Both the position numbers and the translations under genes were made by a program. A stretch of DNA of 64,000 nucleotides from Areca catechu (Eukaryota; Streptophyta; Magnoliopsida; Arecales; Arecaceae). This document shows positions 1 through 11,185 of this stretch, piece after piece. Below the pieces are notes generated by a model. That model was given only the letters and a program-made list of their open reading frames with translations, made no database searches and was not told the DNA's origin. How positions within the stretch are numbered: the first letter of the stretch is position 1; each line of letters opens with the position of its first letter. The DNA lies in contig CM038052.1 in NCBI GenBank assembly GCA_021397845.1, forward strand, positions 34,828,449-34,892,448, written 5' to 3'.

Positions 1-944
1 CTGAACATATCAGCCCTGATTTCATCAATATTCATCAACAAGTACATCAAATAAATTTTAAGATATTCGAAGTTTATGTATTTTTAATGCACAAAAATTT
101 GGATGTTGAAATAATACAATTAAATATATTTTAGGAAATCACATGATATTTGGACTACACCAACTCTAGGTCCCCCTCCTAGATGAAAAGTGAAATAATA
201 AATTCAAGATTCTTCATCAATTAGCACCAATTCAAAGTATGTCTATTCTGGATAGATGGTAAATATGAAACCTGGACCCGGAACCAAATGCATGTGGCTT
301 TCTTATTTTATAAGAAATCTGGACATGTACCTTTCTAGGTCATGCAATTGATCTTGACATCGAATGTTGGAGTTAATCTTAGGCTTTAATCTCCTTCAAG
401 TCTAAGATTGAAAATTGGGGCTGAATCCTAGTCCAAGGGATTTGACCTCCATACTTGTAAATTCAACTTTAAGATCCCTTGGTTGGAATCCTCACCCTTG
501 CCTCCAAAACTCAAAACAACCATCTCCATCTCCAACATAGGCCCCCTTATTATGAAACTAGTGTTTGGTATATGCTTAAGCCCGGTAAATAATGGCATGC
601 CCCATGGTTTGCCAAATCAGTATTGGAGGGGGTATTGAAATCATTATGAGAAGTTAATAAGGAAAATTTTATGAGAAACTTCATGTCTTCTTCCTGCTTC
701 ATTATGGCCTTGCAAATTTTTACTTTCATTTCTATTGAAATCATTATCTTTCTCATCCATGCTAATTGACAAATTATAAGGCCTCTTTCTAATAATGCCT
801 TTTTCATGAACTCAAACTCATGACACCACACCCTTCTTTATGTTCATGTTGTTCATGCTATCCATTGTATCAGGTTTCCATTTACCCCTACCCAACATAG
901 ATATCCTCCCACAAAGGACATACCCAAAGAGTCGTCTTCTTTCA
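1..944. other. Intergenic DNA, no gene recognised
   Basis: AT-rich sequence without a convincing coding region on either strand. Open frames are short, have no recognisable domain and show no splice-site organisation. If the QWRF-like pseudogene further right ever had its 5' exons in this window, I cannot see them here. Confidence 0.5.
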
Positions 945-952
945 TTTGATAT

Positions 953-1835
953 TAGGGATGGCAATGGATTGGATTTGGGTTGGGTCATTCAAAACCCGTA
1001 CCTGCCTTGCTAAAAAAATTCCGCCCCATACCCTTCCCATGCCTGTCTTGGGTCAGGTCAGGTCGGGTGGAAAAAAAGAGTGCCTGAGTTGGGTTAGGTC
1101 AGGTATACCCAGTTGGGATTTGAAATTCACAAAAAAAAGGCTGAATGAGGAAGAACGTAGAGGAAAGCTTCAAGGGCAAAGAGAGGAAAGTTTCGACGGT
1201 CTAAGACCAGGGACCGGGGGTTGTCGAGTTAAGGAATGGCCAAATGGGGTATGGGAGACCGAGGAAGGAGGCTTATCGCTTAACTAAGCTTGCACGACTG
1301 GCTCTAAGCGTCGAAGCACAGAGACATTGGCATCTTCGAGGCATTTTTTTTTGGTGTGCATCAGCAACATCCAAGAGGTGCGGGCCACGGCATTCATCTG
1401 AGGCGTCCGGGGACTGGGAGTAGTCTTGGAGGAACGGAACCGGTGGAGGAATGGAGATGTGGAGCCGATGGAGGAACGGAGATGTGGGTGGAGGAATGGA
1501 GCTAGTGGAGGAACGGAGATGCGGTCAAAGGAATGGAGCTGATGGAGGAATTAAGATGCTGAGCCGGCAGAGGAAGAAGACGCGTCTCTCTCGAAGCTTC
1601 CAAGGATCGGTAGGGATTGGGAATGGATTTGGGAATACTGAAAAAAACATAAATCATATAACCAGGTTGGGTTCGGGGCGGGGCATACCATTACTCACGT
1701 CCGACCCGACCCTGCCTCAGGTTTTATATATAAAATTCATACCCATCCCATATATAAATGGATATGGTAAAACCCGTCCCATTCAGGTCAGATTTGATTG
1801 GGTATTCTTCGGGTTGGTAAAAATTGCCATCCCTA
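953..1835. mobile_element. Non-autonomous hAT-type DNA transposon with 8-bp TSD
   Basis: The element begins TAGGGATGGCAAT and ends with its exact reverse complement, giving a 13-bp perfect terminal inverted repeat. It is flanked by a perfect 8-bp duplication, TTTGATAT, at 945-952 and 1,836-1,843. Subterminal sequence is also inverted (GGGTTGGGT-like on the left, the complement on the right). An 8-bp TSD with this kind of terminus is typical of the hAT superfamily. At 883 bp with no transposase-like frame it must depend on a partner. The perfect duplication suggests it is younger than most of the flank. It lies upstream of the QWRF-like exons. Confidence 0.88.
1430..1555. repeat. Short GGAGGAA-rich tandem repeat inside the hAT element
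   Basis: About five degenerate units of the form GGAGGAACGGAGATG-plus-spacer, each roughly 25-30 bp, follow one another. The array is purine rich on the plus strand and lies wholly within the transposon, so it belongs to the element and not to a host gene. Confidence 0.6.
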
Positions 1836-1843
1836 TTTGATAT

Positions 1844-2480
1844 CCCTAAACCATGTTCCTACTTTCTGACATGGTACAGGGACTTGTTTAGTCTCTTGGC
1901 CTTCTATCATAAAGGCATCTTTTCTTTCAGAAAAAAAAGCATGCTAACCACAATATTTAGTCAGTTCCCCTCTTTTTTTATGGAAAAAAGCTTTTGCCTA
2001 TGGATGGGAGCACATTCACTCATTTTCAAAAGTTCCATGTTGGTGTTGAGCATGTCTGAGATATTCAGCTGTTCTGTTGTTATTTACCCAGTGATTTACG
2101 TGATCCTTAGTTTAGTCTGTTTTCCTACCAACTGCTAATTGCTTTTTATGGATGATTTTTTTAGGTATCTTGTACAGAAATATGGCATTGGTTTAATGGA
2201 AACATGATATATGGTAGTTTAATGTCTAGGCAGCTTGTATCCTCAAGGAACAGTTTTCCATAATGGTAAAATTTCCTGTGAAAGCTTAATCTTAAAAGCT
2301 ATTGCATGTGCTTCATAAATTGTGAAACAAACCAAAGAGATAAAAATACATTTCTAATAAAGCAAATACAATTATCTTGAAAATCTTTCTAGAAAATTTC
2401 TCAGGATGATGTGACTTGCTCAATATTTGAAGTGTTTTGATTTGTGCAGATCTAAACATGGTAATATTTGATCAATGTAG
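1844..2480. other. Spacer with a possible remnant of an upstream QWRF exon
   Basis: Mostly AT-rich spacer. At about 2,224-2,252 a short stretch could be the worn 3' end of the exon that normally precedes the one at 2,481, because family members have a K-L-x-S-x-L-x-x-Q segment there. The match is about ten codons and needs small gaps, so it is only a suggestion. Nothing else coding is seen. Confidence 0.25.
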
Positions 2481-2591
2481 ATGACCTATTTGGAGGAGTG
2501 GTCTCTTTTGGATCATTCTATTGCTTTATTAGGAGCTATTGAAGTGTTAAAGGCTAGCACGCTCTGTCTTCCTATTGTCGGAGGAGCAAAG
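2481..2591 (+). pseudogene. QWRF-like block 1 (37 codons)
   Basis: Reads from ATG ACC TAT through LLGAIEVLKAST and LCLPIVGGAK, then meets a GTTAAT donor at 2,592. The preceding bases end in AG, so the acceptor is intact. In complete family members this segment follows the long helix carrying the QWRF motif. The ATG is probably an internal methionine and not a start. Confidence 0.75.
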
Positions 2592-2695
2592 GTTAATTTG
2601 TACCTTTAGATATCCAGTAAAAAAAATAATAAATTAACATAATTATTTTGTCCCAACATTGCAAATTAAATAGTTGATTTCTATTTTTTTAACGG

Positions 2696-2785
2696 GCAGA
2701 CATCCAAGAAGTGGAAGATACTGTTGGTTCAGCAGTTGATGTGATGCAGGCAATTGGATCCTCAATATGATCTCTATTGTCAAAG
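2696..2785 (+). pseudogene. QWRF-like block 2, in-frame TGA and lost acceptor
   Basis: Reads ADIQEVEDTVGSAVDVMQ and on to AIGSSI, then TGA at 2,768-2,770 where relatives have cysteine, then SLLSK and a GTGAAT donor at 2,786. The two bases before the block are GG instead of AG. A cryptic AG at 2,698-2,699 would shift the frame. Both faults mark it as non-functional unless the reference has errors. Confidence 0.78.
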
Positions 2786-3861
2786 GTGAATACCTTCATG
2801 ATATCCATTTTTACATATATTATCTATTAAAATGTCTTTTAGTTTTCTGCTTGATGAGTGTTTAGATATCTTTCTAAGGTAATACTGGAGCTAGTGCCTC
2901 CCTTAAAATGTCTTTCTCTAGTCAAACTTGTGTCATAGAGAGTTTCACATTTTAATGGCAGCACAAGAAAACCACAATTGGTGTCTTAATCTTTGACCTG
3001 TGACTGAAAAAAGTTTTTGTTTGACAGTGTTCTTTATTAGTAAATAAATAGCATGTCCACGTAATTTTACATGTACAGATTGCCTTCCGAGCTTTCAGTT
3101 GTCCCCATAAATGTTTTGACACTCCACTGTGAAATTATACAATCGTTGTTCATCATTATCTTTGTTTGCCATAAATGTTGTTTGCATATAAATCTGTGTT
3201 CACTGCTTTTAATGTGTTACATGTGAAAAGCAGATGTGTTTAGGGCAGAAAAATAACAGCAGCACATGTTTCTAATGTGAAGCAAATGAAAATAAAAGGA
3301 TTTTTTCAGTTGAATTTCCTGACATATTTACTTACCAGCTACCACAAATTCAACAGTGTTGATCTATGTTGGATGGGAATGTGAAAGGGTCTAAGGTTTT
3401 GATTCACCGTCAACCCTAACTAGTCATCTTGTGGCTTTTATGGTGCCCAAGAAATAAGATGAAGTGACTTTGTGTGATTTCCATCATTTTAGAGAAGCTG
3501 TTGGTTGTTTTATTTAAAAATTAAAATGAACTTCTTGAGGTTTTGAAGTGATTGGACATGCAGTTTAGTGGTGTAAGATTATGAGTTACTTTTCTATATT
3601 TGGTTTTATACATAAGCAGATTATAGATGACTCAGTCAAAAGTTAAAATGCTGAGGAAATGATAAAGCCCAATAGTCTTGTCATCTAGCACTGAGTGTGG
3701 TATGGCCTTTGTCCTAAATGCTTGTTTAACCATAATACTGACATCCAATGCTTATAATTGGGCATTGTTACGGTACTTTATAGGACATCATCCGATTCAG
3801 GAGTTGTTAAAGCATCATCCGATATGTTGTAGCCAGAGAACGGTCACCAATGGAGAGGTAG

Positions 3862-3944
3862 CTCCTGTCTCAGAAGAGAAAGGGTGATGTAGTGCAGAAT
3901 CTAGTGACTGACATTCGTTCATTTGTTGAACAACTTGAAAGAAG
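3862..3944 (+). pseudogene. Possible orphan coding fragment with a splice donor
   Basis: A short open stretch after an in-frame TAG at 3,859 reads KGDVVQNLVTDIRSFVEQL and runs into AAG/GTAAAT, a good donor. Its charge pattern resembles a real helical exon and not random translation. I do not recognise the family and it is not part of the QWRF C-terminus. It could be a fragment brought in by a transposon. Confidence 0.25.
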
Positions 3945-4555
3945 GTAAATTTCATGCTTTATAGGACAGTTGAATTTCATTTATTTTTACTTGATAGATA
4001 GCCATTTTTACTTGACCATTTTAATATGATGGTGGTCCATAACTAGTGTTGGGAGTCCTGGTCTTAGTACACTCATCGACTTCTATATAGAATTATTGAT
4101 TTATATTTTGCAAGCCTCTAACATTTTTTAATAAAAAATATAAAAAATAAATATAAATAGAGAATGGGAAAATGAGCTATTGCAATTGTGGCAACGATAG
4201 TTGGAGTGCAGCCATTTTATGGTAGTTGCCTAAAAATAGTCTGAGACGGTCCTATTGGCTGGTAACCATCCCTCAATCTTTCTTGCTGAATAAAAATCCT
4301 TTACTGTGTGCTCTAGAGGAGATCACCTAGAGATTGCTTTCTTTCTTGCCATGTACCTCATGGCACTGATCTTAAATGAAAATTGAAGAGGCAAGGTGGG
4401 ATGGAACTCCTACTAATAGAGTCCACCCATTATATGACTTTAAAAAAGAATGGAAATGCATAAAGCATCCTCATGCCATACATCTCATAGTACTTTTTCC
4501 TTGGGGAGACATCCATCCCTCTCCGTCCATCCATGAGTCCCTCCTCCCTTCACCA

Positions 4556-4950
4556 GTACATAGTCAATGGCCACATGATACACATGATACACACCTGGCA
4601 AATAAGTCATCTAGCAATCTAATATACATCTTGGAGCAAATCAATACACAATTTTCATAATATAATATTCATCAATACATAGTACATGATCACGTGATAC
4701 ACATCTAGTAAATTAGTTATCCAACAATCAATACTCACCTTCAAGCAAATCGATATACAGTTTCCAGAATATGGGGTTCTCCGGTACACAATACATGGCT
4801 ACATGATGCATACTTCATAAATTAGTCATTTAATAATCTAACATACAACCCAAGTAAATAGATACATTATTTCAAGATAAGCTACTCACAAGTACAAAGT
4901 TCATGGCTGCATGATACATGCATGGCAAATAAGTCATCTAGAAGTCACAC
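4556..4950. repeat. Tandem repeat, units of about 110-120 bp
   Basis: A motif like CATGATACACA recurs near 4,570, 4,691, 4,801 and 4,910. Each time it is followed by a TAAATTAGTCAT-like and an AAGCAAAT-like segment. This gives a little over three diverged units. No coding capacity is seen. Confidence 0.6.
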
Positions 4951-5090
4951 TTGGCCATGTGATAAATAGCATGTCCACTTAATTTGATACGTATAGATTG
5001 CTTTCGGAACATTCAGTTGCCCACAGATTTTTTGACACTCCATTGAAATCATATGAATTTTGTTCATCATTAATTTTATTTGTAAGAATT

Positions 5091-6771
5091 TTTGGAATGC
5101 TTAATGATTGATCTCATTCAAGAAGAAATCCTCTAAAATGACAAGCTTTAATGATTTCTAAAATTAATTTTTCAAGAAATGGAAGCAAAGAAACCGAATC
5201 CAGCATTTAAGAAACTTAAAACATTTGTGGAAAGCAAATCTAACATAGAAAGATTTCTCAACAAGTCTAACTTTTCAAACATCAATTTAAAGAAAGCAAG
5301 TCTAGCTTGGAATATCCTTGAACAAAGAATGCTACTCAAGAATAGAGGAAATCAGCTTAGGGCATATTTGGCACATCTCTGAGTTGACCAAAATAGAAGC
5401 CTAGCCGACTTAGTCTTAGTTTGAGAGAAAAAAAGGTGAAAAACCTATAAATTTTTCTTAGCTGACTAAGCATTCTTCTGAATTGACTTAGATAGGGCGA
5501 TAGCCGACTGACACAAATGGATAGTTGACTCGGTCTTAGACTCACGTTGAAAGATAGAAGAGTGAATATTTTAAATATCTTCTTGAGCTAATCCAGAATT
5601 CAAGTGAGCTGACTGAGTTAGGAAGTTAGCTGGTTCAAGATATTGGTTAGTTGACTCAATCTCTGAGTCAGAAGAAGATAAAAGTAAAACTTCACATTTC
5701 TCTGAGCTGACTCAAAAAACAAGTTAGTCGACCAAGATAGGGAGTTAGTTGAATAAAGAGATATCTGAATTGACCGCGGATAGAAAAGACAGAAAGCAAG
5801 AAAACGTGCACCTGTTCCTGAGTCGACTTAGAGTTTCACTTAGCTGATCCAATGTTTTATTCTAGCCGATTAAGATTTTGGATGAGCCAACTTATAGAAT
5901 TATGACAACATAATACCTAGTTTTTCAAACTATTTCTAATGGTAATATTTAGTATCTAACGGCTATTTTCGAGTTTCAACAACCAAAATATTAATTACAA
6001 CCATTGTTAAGGTTATAAATGAGGCAAAATTAAATTAGGAAGCATTTTTTTGGAAATATTAAGCAAGAAAGTGAATGAAACTAAGAGGAAAAGAGGAAGG
6101 CATCCTAAGAGCTTTTAAATTGTCACATCCCTATATTTACTTAGTTCAAGTCAGAGGATTTGTGCATTCAATAGAGCCAATAACCATATGAACAAAGCAT
6201 TCAAACCTTTAATTAAGCCCCTGCAAGCTATTCAAAGAGGAAGCTCGTATAATTAAAGCTCAATTACTCCAGCTTCTCTAAGAGCTTAGAGATTTTATTT
6301 TCTGTGCTTTAAATTCTTGTATATCATCTTTATAATGTTGTGATAGGTTTTTTTAAGAAAGAAACTTGGTTTTTGAATATTGATCTAAGCCATAAATTGG
6401 ATGCGTAAAGGTTCTTGCTGGCGAGCCTGTGAAAACCAGCTGGTTGTAGTGTTTGGATTGGTAAGATAGGAAAAATCAATTGGATTGGATTGTGAACCCA
6501 TAAAAATAATCAGATTGTAATTATTTGAGATTATAGTTGAACTTTCTAAGTTGATAGACTTGGAAAGTGGATGTAGGTGCTGAGTTTGGTACTGAACCAC
6601 TATAAAATTATTTGTATTTCTGATTGTGTGCTTGCCTTTACTTCATCTTTTGCTCAATTTTATCCTAGCACAGCACAATCAATTTTGAAATTTTTTTGGA
6701 AACAAAATTCATATCAAAGTTTTTAAAAACCCAATTTATCCCCCCTCGTAGGTTACCATCTCTGGGCAACA
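5091..6771 (+). mobile_element. Decayed LTR, possibly SIRE/Maximus-like copia (solo)
   Basis: The stretch begins TGTAAGAATT and ends TATCCCCCCTCGTAGG then GGGCAACA. This resembles the C-rich end of large LTRs in the SIRE/Maximus copia lineage. Between 5,375 and 5,890 a GTTGACTCGG/GCTGACTAAG-type motif recurs many times, as those LTRs often show. No clear TSD and no primer-binding site follow, so this would be an old solo LTR or fragment. The boundaries are tentative. Confidence 0.38.
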
Positions 6772-7867
6772 CATATAGAACTAATAAAATGACTTCGAAA
6801 ATAAAGGTAATCAAATCATGCAAGAGGGTACTATGGAATGCTACATGCTTATGCTGGGAAGCCTAGATCTACTTTATAGACATTCAACCTCCTTGCTCAT
6901 ATGATAAGCAATGGCTTAAATTAGCAAAATATTGGCTATTTAGTTTTATGGCTAATGGGCTATAAGTAGAAAAAAAGGCATTATCATGGTTTAAAAACTA
7001 AGAATATTTCATATTGATCATGAATAGTAAGATCAACACATTCATTGCAAGAAATGGGTAGAAAGAAGCACACAAATTCATTAGATGAGATGAAAAATGT
7101 TTAGAAGTGTTAAGAAATGATAATCGAAGGTTTAGAATTGGGATCATAAAACTAAATAACTTTGGTTTATGTTTAAAGCCAAGATAGAAGAAGGGCATCA
7201 AAATCCCTGATTGAAAAACTATAAAAATGCAATTTGGGTTCATTCATAAAGTTGACCTTAGAAAACAATTTAAAAATTAGGATCTCTGACTCCGGTAATG
7301 TGATCATATGTCATAGAAGCCTAACCAAATGCAAAATCAAGTTAAAAAGAAAAAAGGAGGGAGATAGGGAATTCTTCATGATAATGATGTATCTTGCAAG
7401 GAAGATCAGTTATAAGGTATTTTATATTTTTATAAGATGAAGAATTGCCAGGAAAGATAACAATTAAAGATAGATACAGCCACAAATTATTGAAACATGC
7501 ATTGTAAAAGGTCAATTTATCATCCTAACAACCTTACGTGGTTGGGTAACACATACAGAATCCGTGTGAGATGAAATTAAAATCTCTCCTGACTTCACGA
7601 ACTTCCAATATTGGTTGCTAGAGATGGATCTAAGTAGGTGATTGTCTGACAAATTTCACCAGTGAGGATGTGATGATATGGTTCACACCTCAATTAGAAT
7701 CTAGTTAAGACTTTCTATTGGCAGAAGGTTCTTCCATGAATACAACTTCTAGTATCCATTTTGGTTCCAGAGCACACTTAGGTTGCACATTTATAAAGAT
7801 ATTATGCTTACAATATATGCAAATTCATCCAAAGAATAAACAAATAAAATCAAAGGATGGCATACTA
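6772..7867. other. Intron spacer, nothing recognised
   Basis: AT-rich sequence with short frames and no domain. A weak echo of AACACATA-AGAA occurs near 6,769 and 7,549 but I could not turn it into a defined repeat. Confidence 0.4.
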
Positions 7868-9080
7868 GATGTTTGTATGTTATGATATAAATAAATTATA
7901 ATAAATTACAAGAAAGGGGAACAAGAAAAGAGCATTTCCAATTTTCCATTATGTTCTCTCATAAAATGCCCAAGAATAGGGGACAATAAAAGAGCATTTC
8001 AATCATATTTGGCTACTTGGTGCATTTACCTTGTGCCAACTTATCACATAATTGAGATTTGTAGAACAAAAAAGAGAAGTTGTCTGAAGTCTACTTATTA
8101 TTTATTTAGCATGCATGCCTGTCGATTATATACACCCAATTGGTTGACCCATTGTTGAGTAGGATTGAATGCAATGCATTATGCACCTATCAAGTCACCC
8201 AGTTCACTTGCTCATGCACCAAGTTATTTGTTCTCATCCACAATAGACCACTTCCTAGGGGCCCAATCAATCACTGTAGACAACTTAGTATAAAATTCTC
8301 TTGGTCAATCTTGATTCATGAACTTCATTTAAGACTATTTAATTTTGTAATATATTTGATAAATTAACATCTTTAAGATGCCTCTAGACGTAGTGAATAT
8401 TTTGTATAAATACTCATCAACAATAAAGAGAGCTTTCCCGGTGATTTTGTAATTTGTTATATCTATAATCTGCACTAAATTTTCCCAGTGACATTCTAAA
8501 CATTTGTATGTTATAGTAAATAACTTGTAATAAGTTACTACTGAAACTCTAACATGTATAGATTTTTGTTGTGTTCTTTCTCATAAAATTTCAAAGAAAG
8601 GGAAACTTTTAATTCATTTCAATTATATTTTGCTACTTGGTGTATGCAACTTATGGCAGCTTATGACAATGGATATTTTCAAAACAGTAGAAAAGAAGTC
8701 TGAAGTCTACTTACTACTTATTTAACATGTATGTCTATTGACTAGATCCACCAAATTGGTGACCCACTGTTGATTAGGATTAGATGCAATGTAGAATGAC
8801 CTACCATGTCACTCAATTCACTTATGCACCAAGTTACTTGTTAGAGACCGCATCCTAGATGCCCAAGCAACCACTTGGACAACCTAGTATAAAAATCTCA
8901 GTCAAACCTTGATTCATCTTCTTCATTTAATATTATTTGATTTTATACCATATTTGATTAGTTAAAATTCTAGCATGCCCTCAAGAGATAAATAGTGAAC
9001 ATTTTGTAATTTGTATAAATACCCATAAAAAATAAAGAACACTGTCCGAGAGACATTGTAATTTGTTATATCTACACTAA
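7868..9080 (+). repeat. Two-copy tandem duplication, about 600-630 bp per unit
   Basis: Copy 1 (about 7,868-8,498) and copy 2 (about 8,500-9,080) share an ordered series of landmarks: GTATGTTAT, CTCATAAAAT, GCTACTTGGTG, GAAGTCTACTTA, TGACCCA-TGTTGA, TGCACCAAGTTA, and TTTGTAATTTGTTATATCTA near the end. They differ by many substitutions and small indels, so the duplication is old. It adds over 1 kb to the large intron. Confidence 0.72.
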
Positions 9081-9113
9081 ACACATGCATGCATGCACGC
9101 GTGCGCGCGCACA
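9081..9113. repeat. 33-nt alternating purine-pyrimidine tract (Z-DNA prone)
   Basis: Every base from 9,081 to 9,113 alternates purine and pyrimidine, passing from CATG repeats to a CGCGTGCGCGCGC core. It lies at the end of the second 600-bp duplicate and about 330 bp before QWRF-like block 3. Confidence 0.85.
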
Positions 9114-9444
9114 AAGTAAAGGCAATCTGAGTCCAGAATTCATTTTTGAGTTCTGACTGATTGAACGGGCAAGATGGAATTGCCAAGCCAATGCACATTG
9201 AATGTTGGTCAATCAATGTGAGATTAGCATATAATATGGCAAGCCTACTGGTCATTGTAGCATTCTGCAAAAGTTACAATTTTGATAGGTGATGCATCCT
9301 TTTGAACAATAAGGGAAAAAGCTTTTCTTTCCTTCTTTTTCAGTCTTTATTTGATCTTATTATATTTCCTCCAGTATGGTCAGGTTTGCTTTATTTGAAT
9401 GATCCTCTCTCTCTCATGATGTAAATTTAACGCATTGTCTGCAG

Positions 9445-9552
9445 GTAGAAGGGACAAGTTCCTTGGTATCTGAACTTGCTAAAATGGCAGCTCAAGAACA
9501 AGCATTACTGGATCAATCTAGAGATCTCTTGTCCATGTTAGCAACTATGCAT
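9445..9552 (+). pseudogene. QWRF-like block 3 (36 codons)
   Basis: Begins right after a good acceptor (CTGCAG) and reads VEGTSSLVSELAKMAAQEQ, ALLDQSRDLLSMLATMH, then a GTATGT donor at 9,553. No stop is present. It is the best preserved block and carries the conserved helix of the family C-terminus. Confidence 0.8.
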
Positions 9553-9933
9553 GTATGTCACACTGCCAGATTTATTATTTTCTGGGAATGGTTTAACTAG
9601 TTCCATGATGTGATCATACTATTGGGCAAATGGAAGGGGGTCAAAGTTTAGAAGAGTCCCATGAATTGTCCCTCCATGCATGTGATTATGGGCAATGGCA
9701 TGATCCTCTGGGTTGCTTATCTTTACTTTTTTTCTATTTTGCCCTTTTGTTGGGGAGGGTGGTTTTTTTTTTTGTGGTAGAGGGAAGGGTGGCCTTTGCA
9801 TGCCAACTCAAGTTCCTATGCGAACCCATCTGCCTCCTGATGCAATCATATCAGAGCAAGCTAAAACAGTTCCTTCTTTAACAATTACCGACCTTCACAT
9901 ATTGTTTGTTAATACAAAATGCTTGGAGAACAG

Positions 9934-9990
9934 GTGAGACAGTGCAGCCTGCAAGGGCACATGATACAACTAAAACGGAGACCCAACTAG
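9934..9990 (+). pseudogene. QWRF-like terminal block with stop codon
   Basis: After an AACAG acceptor it reads VRQCSLQGHMIQLKRRPN and stops at TAG, 9,988-9,990. The CSL-x-x-H-x-IQLK pattern is the usual C-terminal end of this family. An AATAAA hexamer lies 86 bases downstream. Confidence 0.75.
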
Positions 9991-11185
9991 ATGAAATTTT
10001 TGAGTCGATTCTGCCTCTGTGATCACTAACATCACTGCAACCTCTTCTTTTTCTAATTGGAGATTGTGCAATGGTAATAAAGCATGGTGGCTTGTTGGAT
10101 GCGAAGCGAGTGCTGCAAGGCTTCTGTTGATCTCGACTAGGGTGGTTGATTCATGTATTTTTGCATGCATATTATCACAGGTATGGCCTTTTTTCCTTGC
10201 AGCATATACGTTAGCTGTATACAAAATACTTTTCTACTTTAGCAATCAAAGGAAAGCTTTTGTATATCTGTTATGCTTTATTTTACTCTTTTGTTTAGGG
10301 ACAAGAAAGATCACCAGTTTCCTCCTCAAAAATGTTTGTATCTCATCCATCTGTTGCTATATGGTAGTTGTTCAAAGTCCTAGATGGTGTAAGAGGTGAA
10401 CATTGTTTGTGTTGCTTTGGTTTTATTTTACTGTGGGCATTGCTCTCTGTCAAGAATGATGCCTCTTTGTATCATGATATAAATGGCAAAGTTAAGAGGA
10501 AATTGACTAAGGAGTCCATTATTCTTTGCAATTACTTTGCCATTGGTTTCTCCTATATGTGCCCTTATTCAGGCCGCCACTATTTCATGGTGTAAGACCA
10601 TCAGTGTATGTAAACTTTTTTGGGGTAAGTTGTAAGTGATGTAGGTCCTAGTCATGGTATCTCATTTTATCCTCTAGTCACTGAATTGACAGGTTTAGAT
10701 GGGATAACCCGTTTATGACCCAACTTTATTTATGTCAAATTCAAACCTACTTAATTGATGTATGGGGGCATAAATTATCATTTTTTATTCAATCCAGTCA
10801 ATTAACAAAGCTATAAGAAACCTGCGCACTCTTCTAGACTGGCGGTAGAAATTTTACCGCCATATCGTGCTCTCTCCATGCATCCCGGTGCATGTTTTGA
10901 CCATGATCCCCGTGGTTCGATGAATGGTTTTGTATACCTTGGATTCGTAATGTTTTGTTGGGTGTCTAGATTTTGTCTTTGTAGTTATGATCCTCAGTGT
11001 TCCTTCTTGTCATGTTGTTAGTGCCTTGTACTTTTGAAGGTCACCTTCCCATCTTGATTGGTTGGTTTTGTGGCCTTCCATGAAAGTGGTGGCCCGGCTG
11101 AGACAGGGGATGGTGAACCTGTTGTGTTTCATGTAATGTTTAGAATGGATGATGTTTGGAAATCCTAAAGATATCGGTGCAATTT
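9991..11185. other. Spacer between QWRF-like pseudogene and nested complex
   Basis: No recognisable gene. At 10,840-10,862 there is a perfect 8-bp inverted repeat, TGGCGGTA/TACCGCCA, with a 7-nt loop. It is too short to call a terminator or an RNA. The last bases before 11,186 are the left target site of the Tekay-like element. Confidence 0.45.
10076..10081 (+). promoter_or_regulatory. Possible polyadenylation hexamer after the QWRF-like stop
   Basis: AATAAA occurs 86 bp downstream of the terminal TAG, at a distance plausible for a short 3' UTR. Such hexamers are common in AT-rich DNA, so this is weak support. Confidence 0.25.

Larger units (their letters stand above)
3045..5090 (+). repeat. 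Direct repeat pair of about 125 bp within the QWRF-like intron
   Basis: The segment at about 3,045-3,165 recurs, diverged, at about 4,964-5,090. Shared landmarks are AATAGCATGTCCAC, CAGATTGC or TAGATTGC, TTTTGACACTCCA and GTTCATCAT. The copies are 1.9 kb apart in the same orientation, implying an old duplication that enlarged this intron. Confidence 0.6.
2481..9990 (+). pseudogene. QWRF/AUG8-like protein, C-terminal exons, decayed
   Basis: Four blocks at 2,481-2,591, 2,696-2,785, 9,445-9,552 and 9,934-9,990 read in order as the C-terminal part of a QWRF-motif (DUF566) protein. Recognisable segments are YLEEWSLLDHS, LCLPIVGGAK, GSAVDVMQAIGSS, SLVSELAKMAAQEQALLD and CSLQGHMIQLK, ending at a normal TAG. 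Family members, such as the augmin subunit AUG8, bind microtubules. Block lengths (111, 90, 108, 57 nt) keep frame and three junctions keep GT or AG splice signals, so this is a broken genomic copy and not a processed one. Damage seen: a TGA inside block 2, loss of the AG acceptor before block 2, and a 6.66-kb intron filled with repeats. The QWRF motif and N-terminus are absent from the window. The family call is firm; whether anything is transcribed is unknown. Confidence 0.8.

Noticed and set aside
9619..10399. Overlapping frames around the terminal QWRF-like exon
   Set aside because: They do not follow the splice structure and match no family. Only the 19-codon terminal exon is supported.
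10840..10862. Hairpin as a transcription terminator
   Set aside because: An 8-bp stem without a following T run, in a plant nuclear context, has no basis as a terminator.
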